Assembly (NCBI RefSeq): GCF_013761175.1
Contig: NZ_JACDUR010000006.1
Location: 248,001 to 312,000, forward strand
Direction of reading: 5' to 3'
DNA: 64,000 nt
Source: Nonomuraea soli
GTDB taxonomy: Bacteria; Actinomycetota; Actinomycetes; Streptosporangiales; Streptosporangiaceae
In this document: positions 1-7,279 of the stretch, piece after piece
How positions within the stretch are numbered: the first letter of the stretch is position 1
Layout of the letters: each line of letters opens with the position of its first letter
Notes under the pieces: model-generated
Told to the model about the DNA's origin: nothing
Databases searched by the model: none
The model's input: the letters and a program-made list of their open reading frames with translations, nothing else
Program-made: the position numbers and the translations under genes

Positions 1-137
1 GCCACCTCGTCGAGGACGGCTGGTTCCTGCCCTTCTACCGGATGACCTACCTGCACGTCTCCGACGGCAGCGTCACCATCACCCCGCAGGACGGCATGGC
101 CGTGCCGTCGATCTACAACTACGCCCCGGCCGGATGA
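1..137 (+). CDS. ABC transporter substrate-binding protein, C-terminal end only (partial)
   Basis: A frame open from base 3 encodes the last 44 residues of a protein, ending SIYNYAPAG before TGA at 135-137. The stop overlaps the ATG of the permease gene (ATGA), so the two are translationally coupled. Position directly before DppB- and DppC-type permeases, plus the aromatic-rich tail, fits the extracytoplasmic solute-binding protein (SBP_bac_5) of a peptide/oligosaccharide ABC importer. This is inferred mainly from gene order because only the tail is visible. Confidence 0.6.
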   Translation, partial: HLVEDGWFLPFYRMTYLHVSDGSVTITPQDGMAVPSIYNYAPAG

Positions 138-1075
138 CCGGCTTCGTCGTCCGCAGGGTGGCGGCGGGCGCGGCCCTGGCCCTGGTGATCTCGATGCTCT
201 CCTACACACTGCTGTCCATCCCGCACATCGACGTGGCCCGCCAGCTGCTCGGCCAGGGCGCGGCCCAGGAGCTCGTCGACGCCAAGAACGCCGCGCTCGG
301 CCTCGACCGGCCCGCGCTCGTGCAGTACCTCGACTGGCTGGCGGCAGCCGTACGCGGGGACTTCGGCACCTCCTGGTTCACCAGCGAGAACGTGCTGCGG
401 GCCATCGCCAACCGGCTGCCGGTCACGCTCAGCCTGATGGCCGGCGTCACCCTGGTCACCGCCCTGCTGTCGCTCCTGCTCGGCCTCTGGGCCGGGGTAC
501 GGCGGGGCCGGGTCGACCGGTTCGTCCAGATCCTCGCCGTCACCGGCTACGCCCTGCCCGGCTTCCTGGTCACCCTCGTCATGGTCTGGCTCTTCGCGGT
601 CGAGCTCGGCTGGTTCCCCGCGATCGGCTACATCGGGCTGGAGGAGTCGTTCACCGGCTGGCTGTCGACCGTCACGCTGCCGATCCTGGCGCTGTCGGTC
701 GGCTCCGTCGCGGGCGTGGCCCAGCAGGTGCGCGGCTCGGTCATCGACGTGCTGCGCCAGGACTACGTGCGCACCCTGCGCGCCCGCGGGCTGCCGCCGC
801 GGCGCATCATCCTGCGCCACGTGCTGCGCAACGCCGCCGCGCCCGCCCTGTCGGTGCTCGGCATGCAGTTCGTCGGCCTGCTCGGCGGCGCCGTCCTGGT
901 GGAGCAGATCTTCGGCCTGCCCGGCATCGGCAGCATGACCGTCGGCTACACCACCCGGGGCGACATCCCGATCATCATGGCGCTCGTCATGATCTCGGTC
1001 ATCGGAGTGATCGTCATCAACCTCCTCGTCGACATCCTGATCGGCTGGCTCAACCCGAAGGCGAGGCTGCGATGA
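134..1075 (+). CDS. ABC transporter permease, DppB/OppB type
   Basis: Membrane permease of a dipeptide/oligopeptide/nickel-type ABC importer, 313 aa, the usual length for the family. It has an N-terminal membrane helix (about residues 9-28), a periplasmic stretch, and five further hydrophobic helices. The ATPase-contacting EAA-type loop is visible near residues 210-245 (DYVRTLRARGLPPRRIILRH...), followed by the family's G-LPGIG segment. Start ATG overlaps the upstream stop, and its own stop overlaps the next ATG at 1072 (ATGA). The substrate is unknown; the neighbouring GH20 hexosaminidase makes an amino-sugar oligosaccharide plausible, but that is inference. Confidence 0.9.
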   Translation: MTGFVVRRVAAGAALALVISMLSYTLLSIPHIDVARQLLGQGAAQELVDAKNAALGLDRPALVQYLDWLAAAVRGDFGTSWFTSENVLRAIANRLPVTLSLMAGVTLVTALLSLLLGLWAGVRRGRVDRFVQILAVTGYALPGFLVTLVMVWLFAVELGWFPAIGYIGLEESFTGWLSTVTLPILALSVGSVAGVAQQVRGSVIDVLRQDYVRTLRARGLPPRRIILRHVLRNAAAPALSVLGMQFVGLLGGAVLVEQIFGLPGIGSMTVGYTTRGDIPIIMALVMISVIGVIVINLLVDILIGWLNPKARLR

Positions 1076-2724
1076 AGTGGATCTCCGGGCTCGTGCTCGG
1101 CCTCATCGTGCTGGCCGTCCTGCTCGCCCCCGTGATCAGCCCGGCGGGACCCGACGTGTCCAGCCTGCGCCACGCCTTCGAAGGGCCCGCGCCCGGCCAC
1201 CCGCTCGGCTTCGACTCCGCCGGGCGCGACATCCTGGCCAGGCTCCTGTACGGCGGGCAGAACACCCTCGGCGGCGCCCTCATCGCCCTGCTCGTCGCCC
1301 TGGCGCTCGGCATCCCGTCCGGGCTGCTGGCCGGCTACTACGGCGGCTGGTTCGACGCCGCCGCGGGCTGGCTGGTCAACCTCGTGATGGCCCTGCCCGC
1401 CATGGTCGTGCTGCTGGCGTCCCGCGCCATCCTCGGCTCCACGGTCTGGGTGCTCATGGTGGTGCTCGGCTTCCTCATCGCGCCCAGCTTCCACCGCCTC
1501 GTGCGCGGCATCGTGGCGGGCGTGCGCGGCGAGCTGTACGTGGACGCCGCCCGCGTGTCAGGGCTGAGCGACGCCCGCATCATCTGGCGTCACGTGCTCA
1601 TCGTGGTCCGCGCGCCGATCATCATCCAGATCGCGCTCGTCGCGGGCATCGCCATCGGGCTGCAGGCGGGGCTCGAGTTCCTCGGCATCGGCAGCGGCGA
1701 CACGCCGACCTGGGGGGCGATGCTCAACGAGGCGTTCAAGAACATGCAGCGCGATCCGGTGCTCATGCTCTGGCCGGGACTCGCGCTCGGCCTCACCAGC
1801 GGGGCGCTCGTCCTGCTCGCGGCGGGGCTGCGCGACACGCTGGAGGACCCCGGCTCGCGGCCGCGCACGGTCACCCCGGCGGTACCCACGGCGGTCACTC
1901 CGGCGGTCACCCCGGCCGCACCCACGGCCGGACCCGGCGAGCGCGCGGCGCTGCTGTCGGTGCGTGACCTGGCCGTCGCCTACCCCTCGGGCGAGGTCGT
2001 GCACAACGTCGGGCTCGACGTGCACGCGGGCGAGATCCTCGGCCTGGTCGGCGAATCGGGCTCCGGCAAGACCCAGACCGCCTTCTCCATCCTCGGCATC
2101 CTGCCCGAGACCGGCAGGGTCAGCAGAGGGAGCATCACCGTCGACGGCACCGAGATCGTCGGCCTGCCCGAGAAACGGCACCGGGAGCTGCGCGGCACCG
2201 TCGTCGCCTACATCCCGCAGGAGCCCATGAGCAACCTCGACCCCGCCTTCACCGTGGGCAGCCAGCTCGTCGAGCCGATGCGGGTGAAACTGCGGCTCGG
2301 CCGGGCGCAAGCCGTACGGAAGGCCCTCGACCTGCTCTCCCTCGTCGAGATCCGCGACCCGCGCCGGGTCTTCGACTCCTACCCGCACGAGATCTCCGGC
2401 GGCATGGCCCAGCGCGTGCTCATCGCCGGAGCGATGTCGTGCGAGCCGAAGCTGCTCATCGCCGACGAGCCCACCACCGCGCTCGACGTACGCGTGCAGG
2501 CCGAGGTGCTCGGGCTGCTGCGCAGGCTGCAGCGCGACAACGGCCTCGGCGTGCTCCTGGTCACCCACAACCTGGGCGTCGTGGCCGACCTGTGCGACCG
2601 GGTGGCGGTGATGCGCGAGGGCCGCATCGTCGAGACCGGTACGGCCCGGCAGGTGCTCCACACGCCCCGCGATCCCTACACCCGCATGCTGCTCGACGCG
2701 GTGCTGCCGCTGGAGGTCACGTGA
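1072..2724 (+). CDS. Fused ABC permease-ATPase (DppC-DppD type)
   Basis: A 550-residue fusion of two parts normally encoded separately. Residues about 1-255 are a DppC/OppC-type permease with several membrane helices and an EAA loop near DAARVSGLSDARIIWRH. A Pro/Ala/Thr/Val linker (about 258-285, repeats of PAVT/PTAV type) joins it to an ABC ATPase domain (about 290-550) with Walker A GESGSGKT (about 327-334), signature SGGMAQR (about 443) and Walker B LLIADEP followed by TTALD (about 460). The C-terminal DPYTRMLL segment is the oligopeptide-binding helper motif of DppD/OppD. No frameshift or internal stop was seen at the junction. The stop overlaps the GTG of the next gene (GTGA). Confidence 0.88.
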   Translation: MKWISGLVLGLIVLAVLLAPVISPAGPDVSSLRHAFEGPAPGHPLGFDSAGRDILARLLYGGQNTLGGALIALLVALALGIPSGLLAGYYGGWFDAAAGWLVNLVMALPAMVVLLASRAILGSTVWVLMVVLGFLIAPSFHRLVRGIVAGVRGELYVDAARVSGLSDARIIWRHVLIVVRAPIIIQIALVAGIAIGLQAGLEFLGIGSGDTPTWGAMLNEAFKNMQRDPVLMLWPGLALGLTSGALVLLAAGLRDTLEDPGSRPRTVTPAVPTAVTPAVTPAAPTAGPGERAALLSVRDLAVAYPSGEVVHNVGLDVHAGEILGLVGESGSGKTQTAFSILGILPETGRVSRGSITVDGTEIVGLPEKRHRELRGTVVAYIPQEPMSNLDPAFTVGSQLVEPMRVKLRLGRAQAVRKALDLLSLVEIRDPRRVFDSYPHEISGGMAQRVLIAGAMSCEPKLLIADEPTTALDVRVQAEVLGLLRRLQRDNGLGVLLVTHNLGVVADLCDRVAVMREGRIVETGTARQVLHTPRDPYTRMLLDAVLPLEVT

Positions 2725-3524
2725 ACGCCCTGCTCACCGTCGAGGACCTGCGGGTCTCCTACCCCGGACGAGGCTGGCGCGCACCGCGCACCCAGGTGCT
2801 GCGCGGGATCGACCTGTCGGTGGCGCCCGGCGAGACGCTCGGGCTGGTGGGGGAGTCGGGCTCGGGCAAGACCACCGTCGGCCGGGCCGTCCTGGGCCTG
2901 GTCCCCGTCGAGTCGGGCACGATCACGTTCGGCGGCGAGCGCATCGAGCACGCACCCCGGCGCCGCCGCCGCGAGCTCGCCCGCGACCTCCAGGTGATCT
3001 TCCAGGACCCGTACACGTCGCTGAACCCCTCGCGCACCGTCGGCGACACCCTGGCCGAGCCGCTCCTCGGGATGCCCGGCGCCCGCGCCAGGGTGGCCAC
3101 GCTGCTCGAACGGGTGCACCTGCCCGCCGACGCGGCCTCACGGCTGCCACGGGAGTTCTCCGGCGGCCAGCGCCAGCGGGTGGCCATCGCCCGCGCGCTG
3201 GCCATCGGCCCCCGGCTGATCGTCTGCGACGAACCGGTCTCCGCACTCGACCTGACCACCCAGAAGACCGTGCTCGACCTGCTGCGGGAGATCCAGGAGC
3301 AGACCGGGGTGTCCTATCTGTTCGTCTCCCACGACCTGGCCGTGGTGCGCTTCGTCAGCGACCGGATCGCCGTGCTGCGCGACGGCAGGATCGTGGAGGA
3401 GCTCGGGGCGCGCGGCGAGCCGGCGCACCCCTACACCCGCTCCCTGCTGCTGGCCGCGCCCGTCGCGGACGTGGCCGAGCAGCGGGCGCGGCGTCAGGCG
3501 TTCATGTCGCTCGACCTGAAGTAG
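2721..3524 (+). CDS. ABC transporter ATPase, DppF/OppF type
   Basis: Second ATPase of the importer, 267 aa, starting at GTG 2721 inside the GTGA overlap with the fusion gene. Walker A is GESGSGKTT, the signature is FSGGQRQRVAIARAL, and Walker B is LIVCDEPVSALD with the switch histidine in FVSHDLAVV. It should pair with the DppD-like half of the fusion to power import. Its 3' end overlaps the convergent GH20 gene by 31 bases, so the two transcripts are antisense at their tails. Confidence 0.9.
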   Translation: MNALLTVEDLRVSYPGRGWRAPRTQVLRGIDLSVAPGETLGLVGESGSGKTTVGRAVLGLVPVESGTITFGGERIEHAPRRRRRELARDLQVIFQDPYTSLNPSRTVGDTLAEPLLGMPGARARVATLLERVHLPADAASRLPREFSGGQRQRVAIARALAIGPRLIVCDEPVSALDLTTQKTVLDLLREIQEQTGVSYLFVSHDLAVVRFVSDRIAVLRDGRIVEELGARGEPAHPYTRSLLLAAPVADVAEQRARRQAFMSLDLK

Positions 3525-5002
3525 GCCTCCCAGCCCAGGGCCCGCCACAGCGCGGGGTGGCTCCCGACCCGGTCTCGGTAGTCGTCCCACGTGGTGGGCC
3601 CGGCCGTCCATGCCTTCTCCGCGATCGCGCTCAGCCGGGGCAGCAGCAGGAAGGCCAGGTCGTCGAAGCCCTTGACGCTCTCGCACCACACGGCCGCCTC
3701 CACCCCCGCCAGGCGGGCGCCCTCGGGGATCTCCTCCAGCGTCCCCGGCATCCAGTCGAACGACTCCCGGCAACTGCGCAGGGTGTAGGCGGGCATGCCG
3801 GGACGCTCGCCGTTCTGCGCCGGGTCCGCCGACTCCTCGGCGTAGCGGCGGTCCAGGTAGAGCACGCTGCTCGGGGAGGCGAGGATCCACGCGCCCTGGG
3901 CGACCGCGTCGGGGGTGTCCTGCGGCGAGCGGGCGAACGACTCGGCCACGACGCCGAGCAGCGGGTGGTACTCCTCCGGGACCTGCTCGCGCATCTTCTC
4001 CGCGTCGAACTCGTCGCCCCTGCCCACCCAGCACTGCACGACGTCCTGCGGCAGGAGGCTGCCCGACCTGGCCGCCTCCTGCCAGGCGACGACCCGCTTG
4101 CCCGCCTTGCGCGCCCTGGCGAGCGCCTCCGTCATGAACGCGGCGTACAGCTCGTGCGGCATGCCGAACGCCTCGTCGCCGCCCAGATGCAGCCACCGGC
4201 CCGGCGTCGCCGCGATGACGTCCTCCACGAACCCCATGGCCCTGGCCGGGTCCAGGTGGCCGAGCATCGGATGCGGGCGCTCGCCGAGCTCCGGATAGGC
4301 CGACAACACCGCCTGCGTGTGACCCGGCATGTCCAGCTCGGGCACGATCGTGACGAACCGCTCGGCCGCGTAGCCGACGAGCTCCTGATAGTCGGCGACC
4401 GTGTAATGCTGGCGGCCCTCGCCGTTGCGCGAACCCGCGCCGCCCGGCCAGTGGGCGGGATCGGTCAGCTCCGGCATGCCGGGGATCTCCAGGCGCCAGG
4501 CCTGGCTGTCGCTCAGGTGCAGGTGCAGGACGTTGAACTTGTACAGCGCCAGCAGATCCACCACCCGCTTCACCTGCTCGACGGGGAAGAACCGGCGCAC
4601 CACGTCGAGCGACAGGCCGCGCCACGCGTAGGCGGGCGCGTCACGGACGTGGATGCCGGGCACGCCCCCGGCCAGCAACTGGGCGTAGGTGGTGGCGCCA
4701 CGGAACAACCCGGCGGGCGTCGGCGCGGTGACCGTGACGCCGCCGTGCTCGCCGGTGACCAGCTCGTAGCCCTCCGCCTGGCCGAGGGGGTCGAGGCCCT
4801 GGGGAGGGGGCTGGTCGACGGGGGCGCGCACGAACCGCAGGTCGGGATCGTCGCCGGTGATCTCCGTACGCGTGCCGTACAGCTTGGTGATCAGGTCGGC
4901 GGCGGCCCCGGCGACCGGGTCGGGGGAGATGCGGATGACCTCGCCTGGAGGTGATCCGCCGGGACGCGGGGTGCTCAGGAGCGGCAGGGGGACGAGCGAC
5001 AC
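3494..5002 (-). CDS. Beta-N-acetylhexosaminidase, GH20
   Basis: Glycoside hydrolase family 20 enzyme that removes terminal GlcNAc/GalNAc from oligosaccharides such as chitobiose by substrate-assisted catalysis. An N-terminal GH20b-type domain precedes the catalytic barrel, which opens with YAWRGLSLDVVRRF. The catalytic Asp-Glu pair lies in HLGGDEAFG (about D276-E277). No signal peptide is seen, so a cytoplasmic role on imported sugars is likely. I chose GTG at 5002 because GGAGG sits 5 bases upstream; the longer TTG reading at 5059 would run through the promoter and operator. It is convergent with the ABC operon and divergent from the sigma-factor gene. Confidence 0.88.
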   Translation of the reverse strand: MSLVPLPLLSTPRPGGSPPGEVIRISPDPVAGAAADLITKLYGTRTEITGDDPDLRFVRAPVDQPPPQGLDPLGQAEGYELVTGEHGGVTVTAPTPAGLFRGATTYAQLLAGGVPGIHVRDAPAYAWRGLSLDVVRRFFPVEQVKRVVDLLALYKFNVLHLHLSDSQAWRLEIPGMPELTDPAHWPGGAGSRNGEGRQHYTVADYQELVGYAAERFVTIVPELDMPGHTQAVLSAYPELGERPHPMLGHLDPARAMGFVEDVIAATPGRWLHLGGDEAFGMPHELYAAFMTEALARARKAGKRVVAWQEAARSGSLLPQDVVQCWVGRGDEFDAEKMREQVPEEYHPLLGVVAESFARSPQDTPDAVAQGAWILASPSSVLYLDRRYAEESADPAQNGERPGMPAYTLRSCRESFDWMPGTLEEIPEGARLAGVEAAVWCESVKGFDDLAFLLLPRLSAIAEKAWTAGPTTWDDYRDRVGSHPALWRALGWEAYFRSSDMNA

Positions 5003-5013
5003 AGGAGCCTCCA

Positions 5014-5059
5014 ATTTTCTACCAGTTGGTAGAAAATCGCGATTGGTCATCCATGTCAA
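5014..5059 (-). promoter_or_regulatory. GH20 promoter with overlapping palindromic operator
   Basis: A perfect inverted repeat occupies 5014-5037: half-site ATTTTCTACCA, 2-base spacer, then its complement. On the minus strand a consensus -35 box TTGACA lies at 5059-5054, and the -10 region expected 17-18 bases downstream falls inside the left arm of the palindrome. A repressor bound here would block RNA polymerase directly. The site does not match the DasR box. Confidence 0.7.
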
Positions 5060-5090
5060 CTTTTCCGGCGAATAGTGACATGCTCGGACC

Positions 5091-5678
5091 GTGGCGTCAG
5101 CGGATCACTCTGGGAGTGTGGTGCCAGTGGAGGCGCCCTACGACGACCGCCTGCTGCACCAGCGCGTGGTCGGCGGGGACGACACCGCCCTCGGCGAGGT
5201 CTACGACCGCTTCGCCGCCCTCATCTACGGCCTGGCCGTCCGCGTCACACGCGACCGTGTCGTCGCCGAGGACATCACCCAGGAGGTCTTCCTCACCTTC
5301 TGGGAACGGCCCCTGGCCTACGACCCCGGCAAGGGAACGCTCAGGGCCTGGCTGGCCACCATCGCCCACCGGCGCGCCGTCGACCACGTGCGCACCGAGG
5401 AACGCCGCCGCGTCTCCAGCCTCGGGCCCCGGCTCTTCGAACCCGAACCCGAACGGCTGGAAGACGGCGTGCTCGCCGCCGACGAGGCGAAGAGAGTACG
5501 GCAGGCGGTCACCAAACTGCCCGACACGCTGCGGGAGGCGGTGCAGCTCGCCTACTTCGGCGGGCGCACCTACCGGCAGGTGGGGGAGGAGTTAGGGGTG
5601 CCAGAGGGCACCGCCAAGTCGCGGATACGGATGGCATTGAGAAGACTGGCCGAGGAACTGGCCGAGGAGGAGGTGTGA
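5091..5678 (+). CDS. ECF RNA polymerase sigma factor, SigK-like
   Basis: A 195-residue group IV sigma factor that directs RNA polymerase to a small stress or envelope regulon. Region 2 is visible (GLAVRVTRDRVVAEDITQEVFLTFWERP... to VDHVRTEER) and region 4 has the HTH segment TYRQVGEELGVPEGTAKSRIRMALRRL. The GTG start at 5091 has no clear Shine-Dalgarno, so a leaderless or weakly translated message is possible. The stop overlaps the ATG of the next gene (TGATG), making that gene product the likely anti-sigma or modulator. Confidence 0.88.
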   Translation: MASADHSGSVVPVEAPYDDRLLHQRVVGGDDTALGEVYDRFAALIYGLAVRVTRDRVVAEDITQEVFLTFWERPLAYDPGKGTLRAWLATIAHRRAVDHVRTEERRRVSSLGPRLFEPEPERLEDGVLAADEAKRVRQAVTKLPDTLREAVQLAYFGGRTYRQVGEELGVPEGTAKSRIRMALRRLAEELAEEEV

Positions 5679-6727
5679 TGGACCCGGTCGAGCGTCTCTA
5701 CCTGGACGCGCTGCTCGAGGCGGCCGACCCGGACCCCGCCCCCACGGACGAGTCCCCGCCTGACCCGGCCACCCACCCCGACGGCCACCCGCTCCCTGGA
5801 GGTCACCCGCTCCCCGGGGGTCACCCGCTCCCCGGGGGTCACCCGCTCCCCGGGGGTCACCCGCTCCCTGGAGGTCACCCGCTCCCCGGGGGGAACTCCC
5901 TCCGCCTCCAGCTTCTCGCCGGAGCCCGCGCCCGCCGCCGCCCCGCCGAACGCACCGCCGCCTGGGCCGAGCCGTACGCCGGCCGCGTCGCCGCCATGGA
6001 CGCCCTCCTCGGCGCCGCCGTCGACGACGACTGGAACCGCGTCATCGTCGAAGGCTGGACCCTCCAGGAACTCATCGCCCACCTCGCGGCCAAGGACGGC
6101 CTGCTCGCCGCCTCCGTCGGCGCCCCCGTCCTCGGCCCGCCCCTGGGCGCCGTCGACGCCCTCGGCCGCACCGCCGACGTCCAGGCCTACGAACGCACCC
6201 GCAGCCCGGAACAGACCCGCCGCGACTGGCGCGCCCAGGCCGACGCCCTGTGCCGCCACCTGTCCACCCTCCCGCGCGACACCCCCGCCACCGTCGACGG
6301 CCTCGACGCCCCCGTCGGCGACCACGTGCTCGGCCGCATGCTGGAAACCTGGGTCCACACCGACGACGCCGCCCGCGTCGCCGCCCTCCGCCTGCCCCGC
6401 CCGATCGGCGCCCACATCCACCCCGCCGCCGACCTGTGCGCCCGCCTCCTGCCCTGGACCATGCTCATGTCCGGCATCGACGGCAGCGGCCGCGTCCTCG
6501 GCCTCCACCTCACCGGCGACGGCGGCGGCGACTGGACCATGCCCCTCGGCATCTCCGACCCCGCCGCCACCCGCCCCCCGGACGCCCACATCACCGCCGA
6601 CGTCGTCGACTTCTGCTTCCTCCTCGGCCGGGCCGGCGAACTGGACCGCTTCTCGGCGGAGCTGGAAGGCGACCTCGAACTGGCCCGCGAAGTCATCCGC
6701 ACCGCCCCGGCCCTCTCCGGCCCCTGA
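5678..6727 (+). CDS. MDMPI-fold (mycothiol-dependent isomerase family) protein coupled to the sigma factor
   Basis: A 349-residue protein whose start overlaps the sigma stop (TGATG). Residues about 1-35 are acidic and proline-rich (MDPVERLYLDALLEAAD...). Residues about 36-71 are six tandem GHPLPG hexapeptides. The rest is a mycothiol-dependent maleylpyruvate isomerase/DinB-like four-helix fold: W-R-VIVEGWTLQELIAHLAAKDG and the metal-site motif ETWVHTDDAARV carry the expected histidines. MDMPI proteins bind a metal and mycothiol. Coupling to an ECF sigma gene suggests a redox- or metal-sensing partner in place of an ordinary zinc-finger anti-sigma factor; that role is inferred. Confidence 0.72.
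   Translation: MDPVERLYLDALLEAADPDPAPTDESPPDPATHPDGHPLPGGHPLPGGHPLPGGHPLPGGHPLPGGHPLPGGNSLRLQLLAGARARRRPAERTAAWAEPYAGRVAAMDALLGAAVDDDWNRVIVEGWTLQELIAHLAAKDGLLAASVGAPVLGPPLGAVDALGRTADVQAYERTRSPEQTRRDWRAQADALCRHLSTLPRDTPATVDGLDAPVGDHVLGRMLETWVHTDDAARVAALRLPRPIGAHIHPAADLCARLLPWTMLMSGIDGSGRVLGLHLTGDGGGDWTMPLGISDPAATRPPDAHITADVVDFCFLLGRAGELDRFSAELEGDLELAREVIRTAPALSGP
5783..5890 (+). repeat. In-frame 18-bp tandem repeat, six copies
   Basis: Six consecutive 18-base units of the type GG(T/C)CACCCGCTCCC(C/T)GG(G/A) at 5783, 5801, 5819, 5837, 5855 and 5873. Each encodes Gly-His-Pro-Leu-Pro-Gly. Copies 2, 3, 4 and 6 are identical, which indicates recent slippage or homogenisation. The His/Pro array separates the N-terminal tail from the MDMPI fold. 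Confidence 0.95.
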
Positions 6728-6787
6728 AGGCACGGGCCTGCGGCACCCGGGCGCTCCGCGCCAGTCGCGCCTCCGGGCTCCCCTCCT

Positions 6788-6839
6788 TTGGGGGGCCGAG
6801 CCCCCCAAGACCCCCAGCCGGGGGCCTGCCGGCCCCCGG
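6788..6839. terminator. Two adjacent GC-rich hairpins downstream of the sigma/MDMPI operon
   Basis: Perfect stem TTGGGGGGC / GCCCCCCAA with a 3-base loop at 6788-6808, followed by perfect stem CCGGGGGCC / GGCCCCCGG with a 4-base loop at 6818-6839. Neither is followed by a U-run, so they may act as rho-dependent or structural terminators or belong to a dispersed REP-like element. Confidence 0.5.
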
Positions 6840-6910
6840 ACCCCCGTGTCGTCGCCGTCGTCGAGGGCGGACGCCGATGGGGCCATCCGCTCGAAAGAGG
6901 CGACCAGCCC

Positions 6911-7210
6911 ATGGAACTCATCACCAAAGCGGTCCAACGGGCCGGGGAGGGCGACCTCGGCCACGCGTGGCGGCTGGTGACGAAGGCCGCACAGAATGAG
7001 CGGACCGGCCGGGAGCTGGGTTTCACCATTGGTGACGTCGCACGACGTGGTCGAGCGGAGGATCGGCTCGGACCTGCTGGGCTGCCTGGTGCACACCGAT
7101 GAATCGCTGCCCGGCCGGGTCCTGACCGCCGGCCTGGACCTGATCGGATCGGAGACCGACCACCCGGTCCAGGCCGCGATCACACGTGCCCTCGACTGCA
7201 CCGGCAATAG
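6911..7210 (+). pseudogene. Remnant of a HEAT-repeat protein, frameshifted
   Basis: Two overlapping frames each look coding. The first (6911 to about 7033) reads MELITKAVQRAGEGD...HAWRLVTKAAQNE. The second (about 7030-7205) reads SHDVVERRIGSDLLGCLVHTDE and on to VQAAITRALD. Joined by one frameshift near 7033 they resemble a short piece of the actinobacterial HEAT-repeat family whose intact member lies at 12779-14125 (compare its SEDAREREFGVDAIAQFG). Third-position GC is high in both halves. No intact start-to-stop gene remains, so I call it a decayed fragment; a sequencing error is the alternative. Confidence 0.4.
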
Positions 7211-7279
7211 ACGAGCCGTGCCGGATGGGCCGAGCCGACGGTCACGAGTGAGTGCCGTCGGCTCGGCTCCCTCACCACT

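Noticed and set aside
5014..5037. DasR (dre) site upstream of GH20
   Set aside because: The palindrome half-site TTTTCTACCA does not fit the dre consensus ACTGGTCTAGACCAGT beyond a short TGGT/ACCA core.
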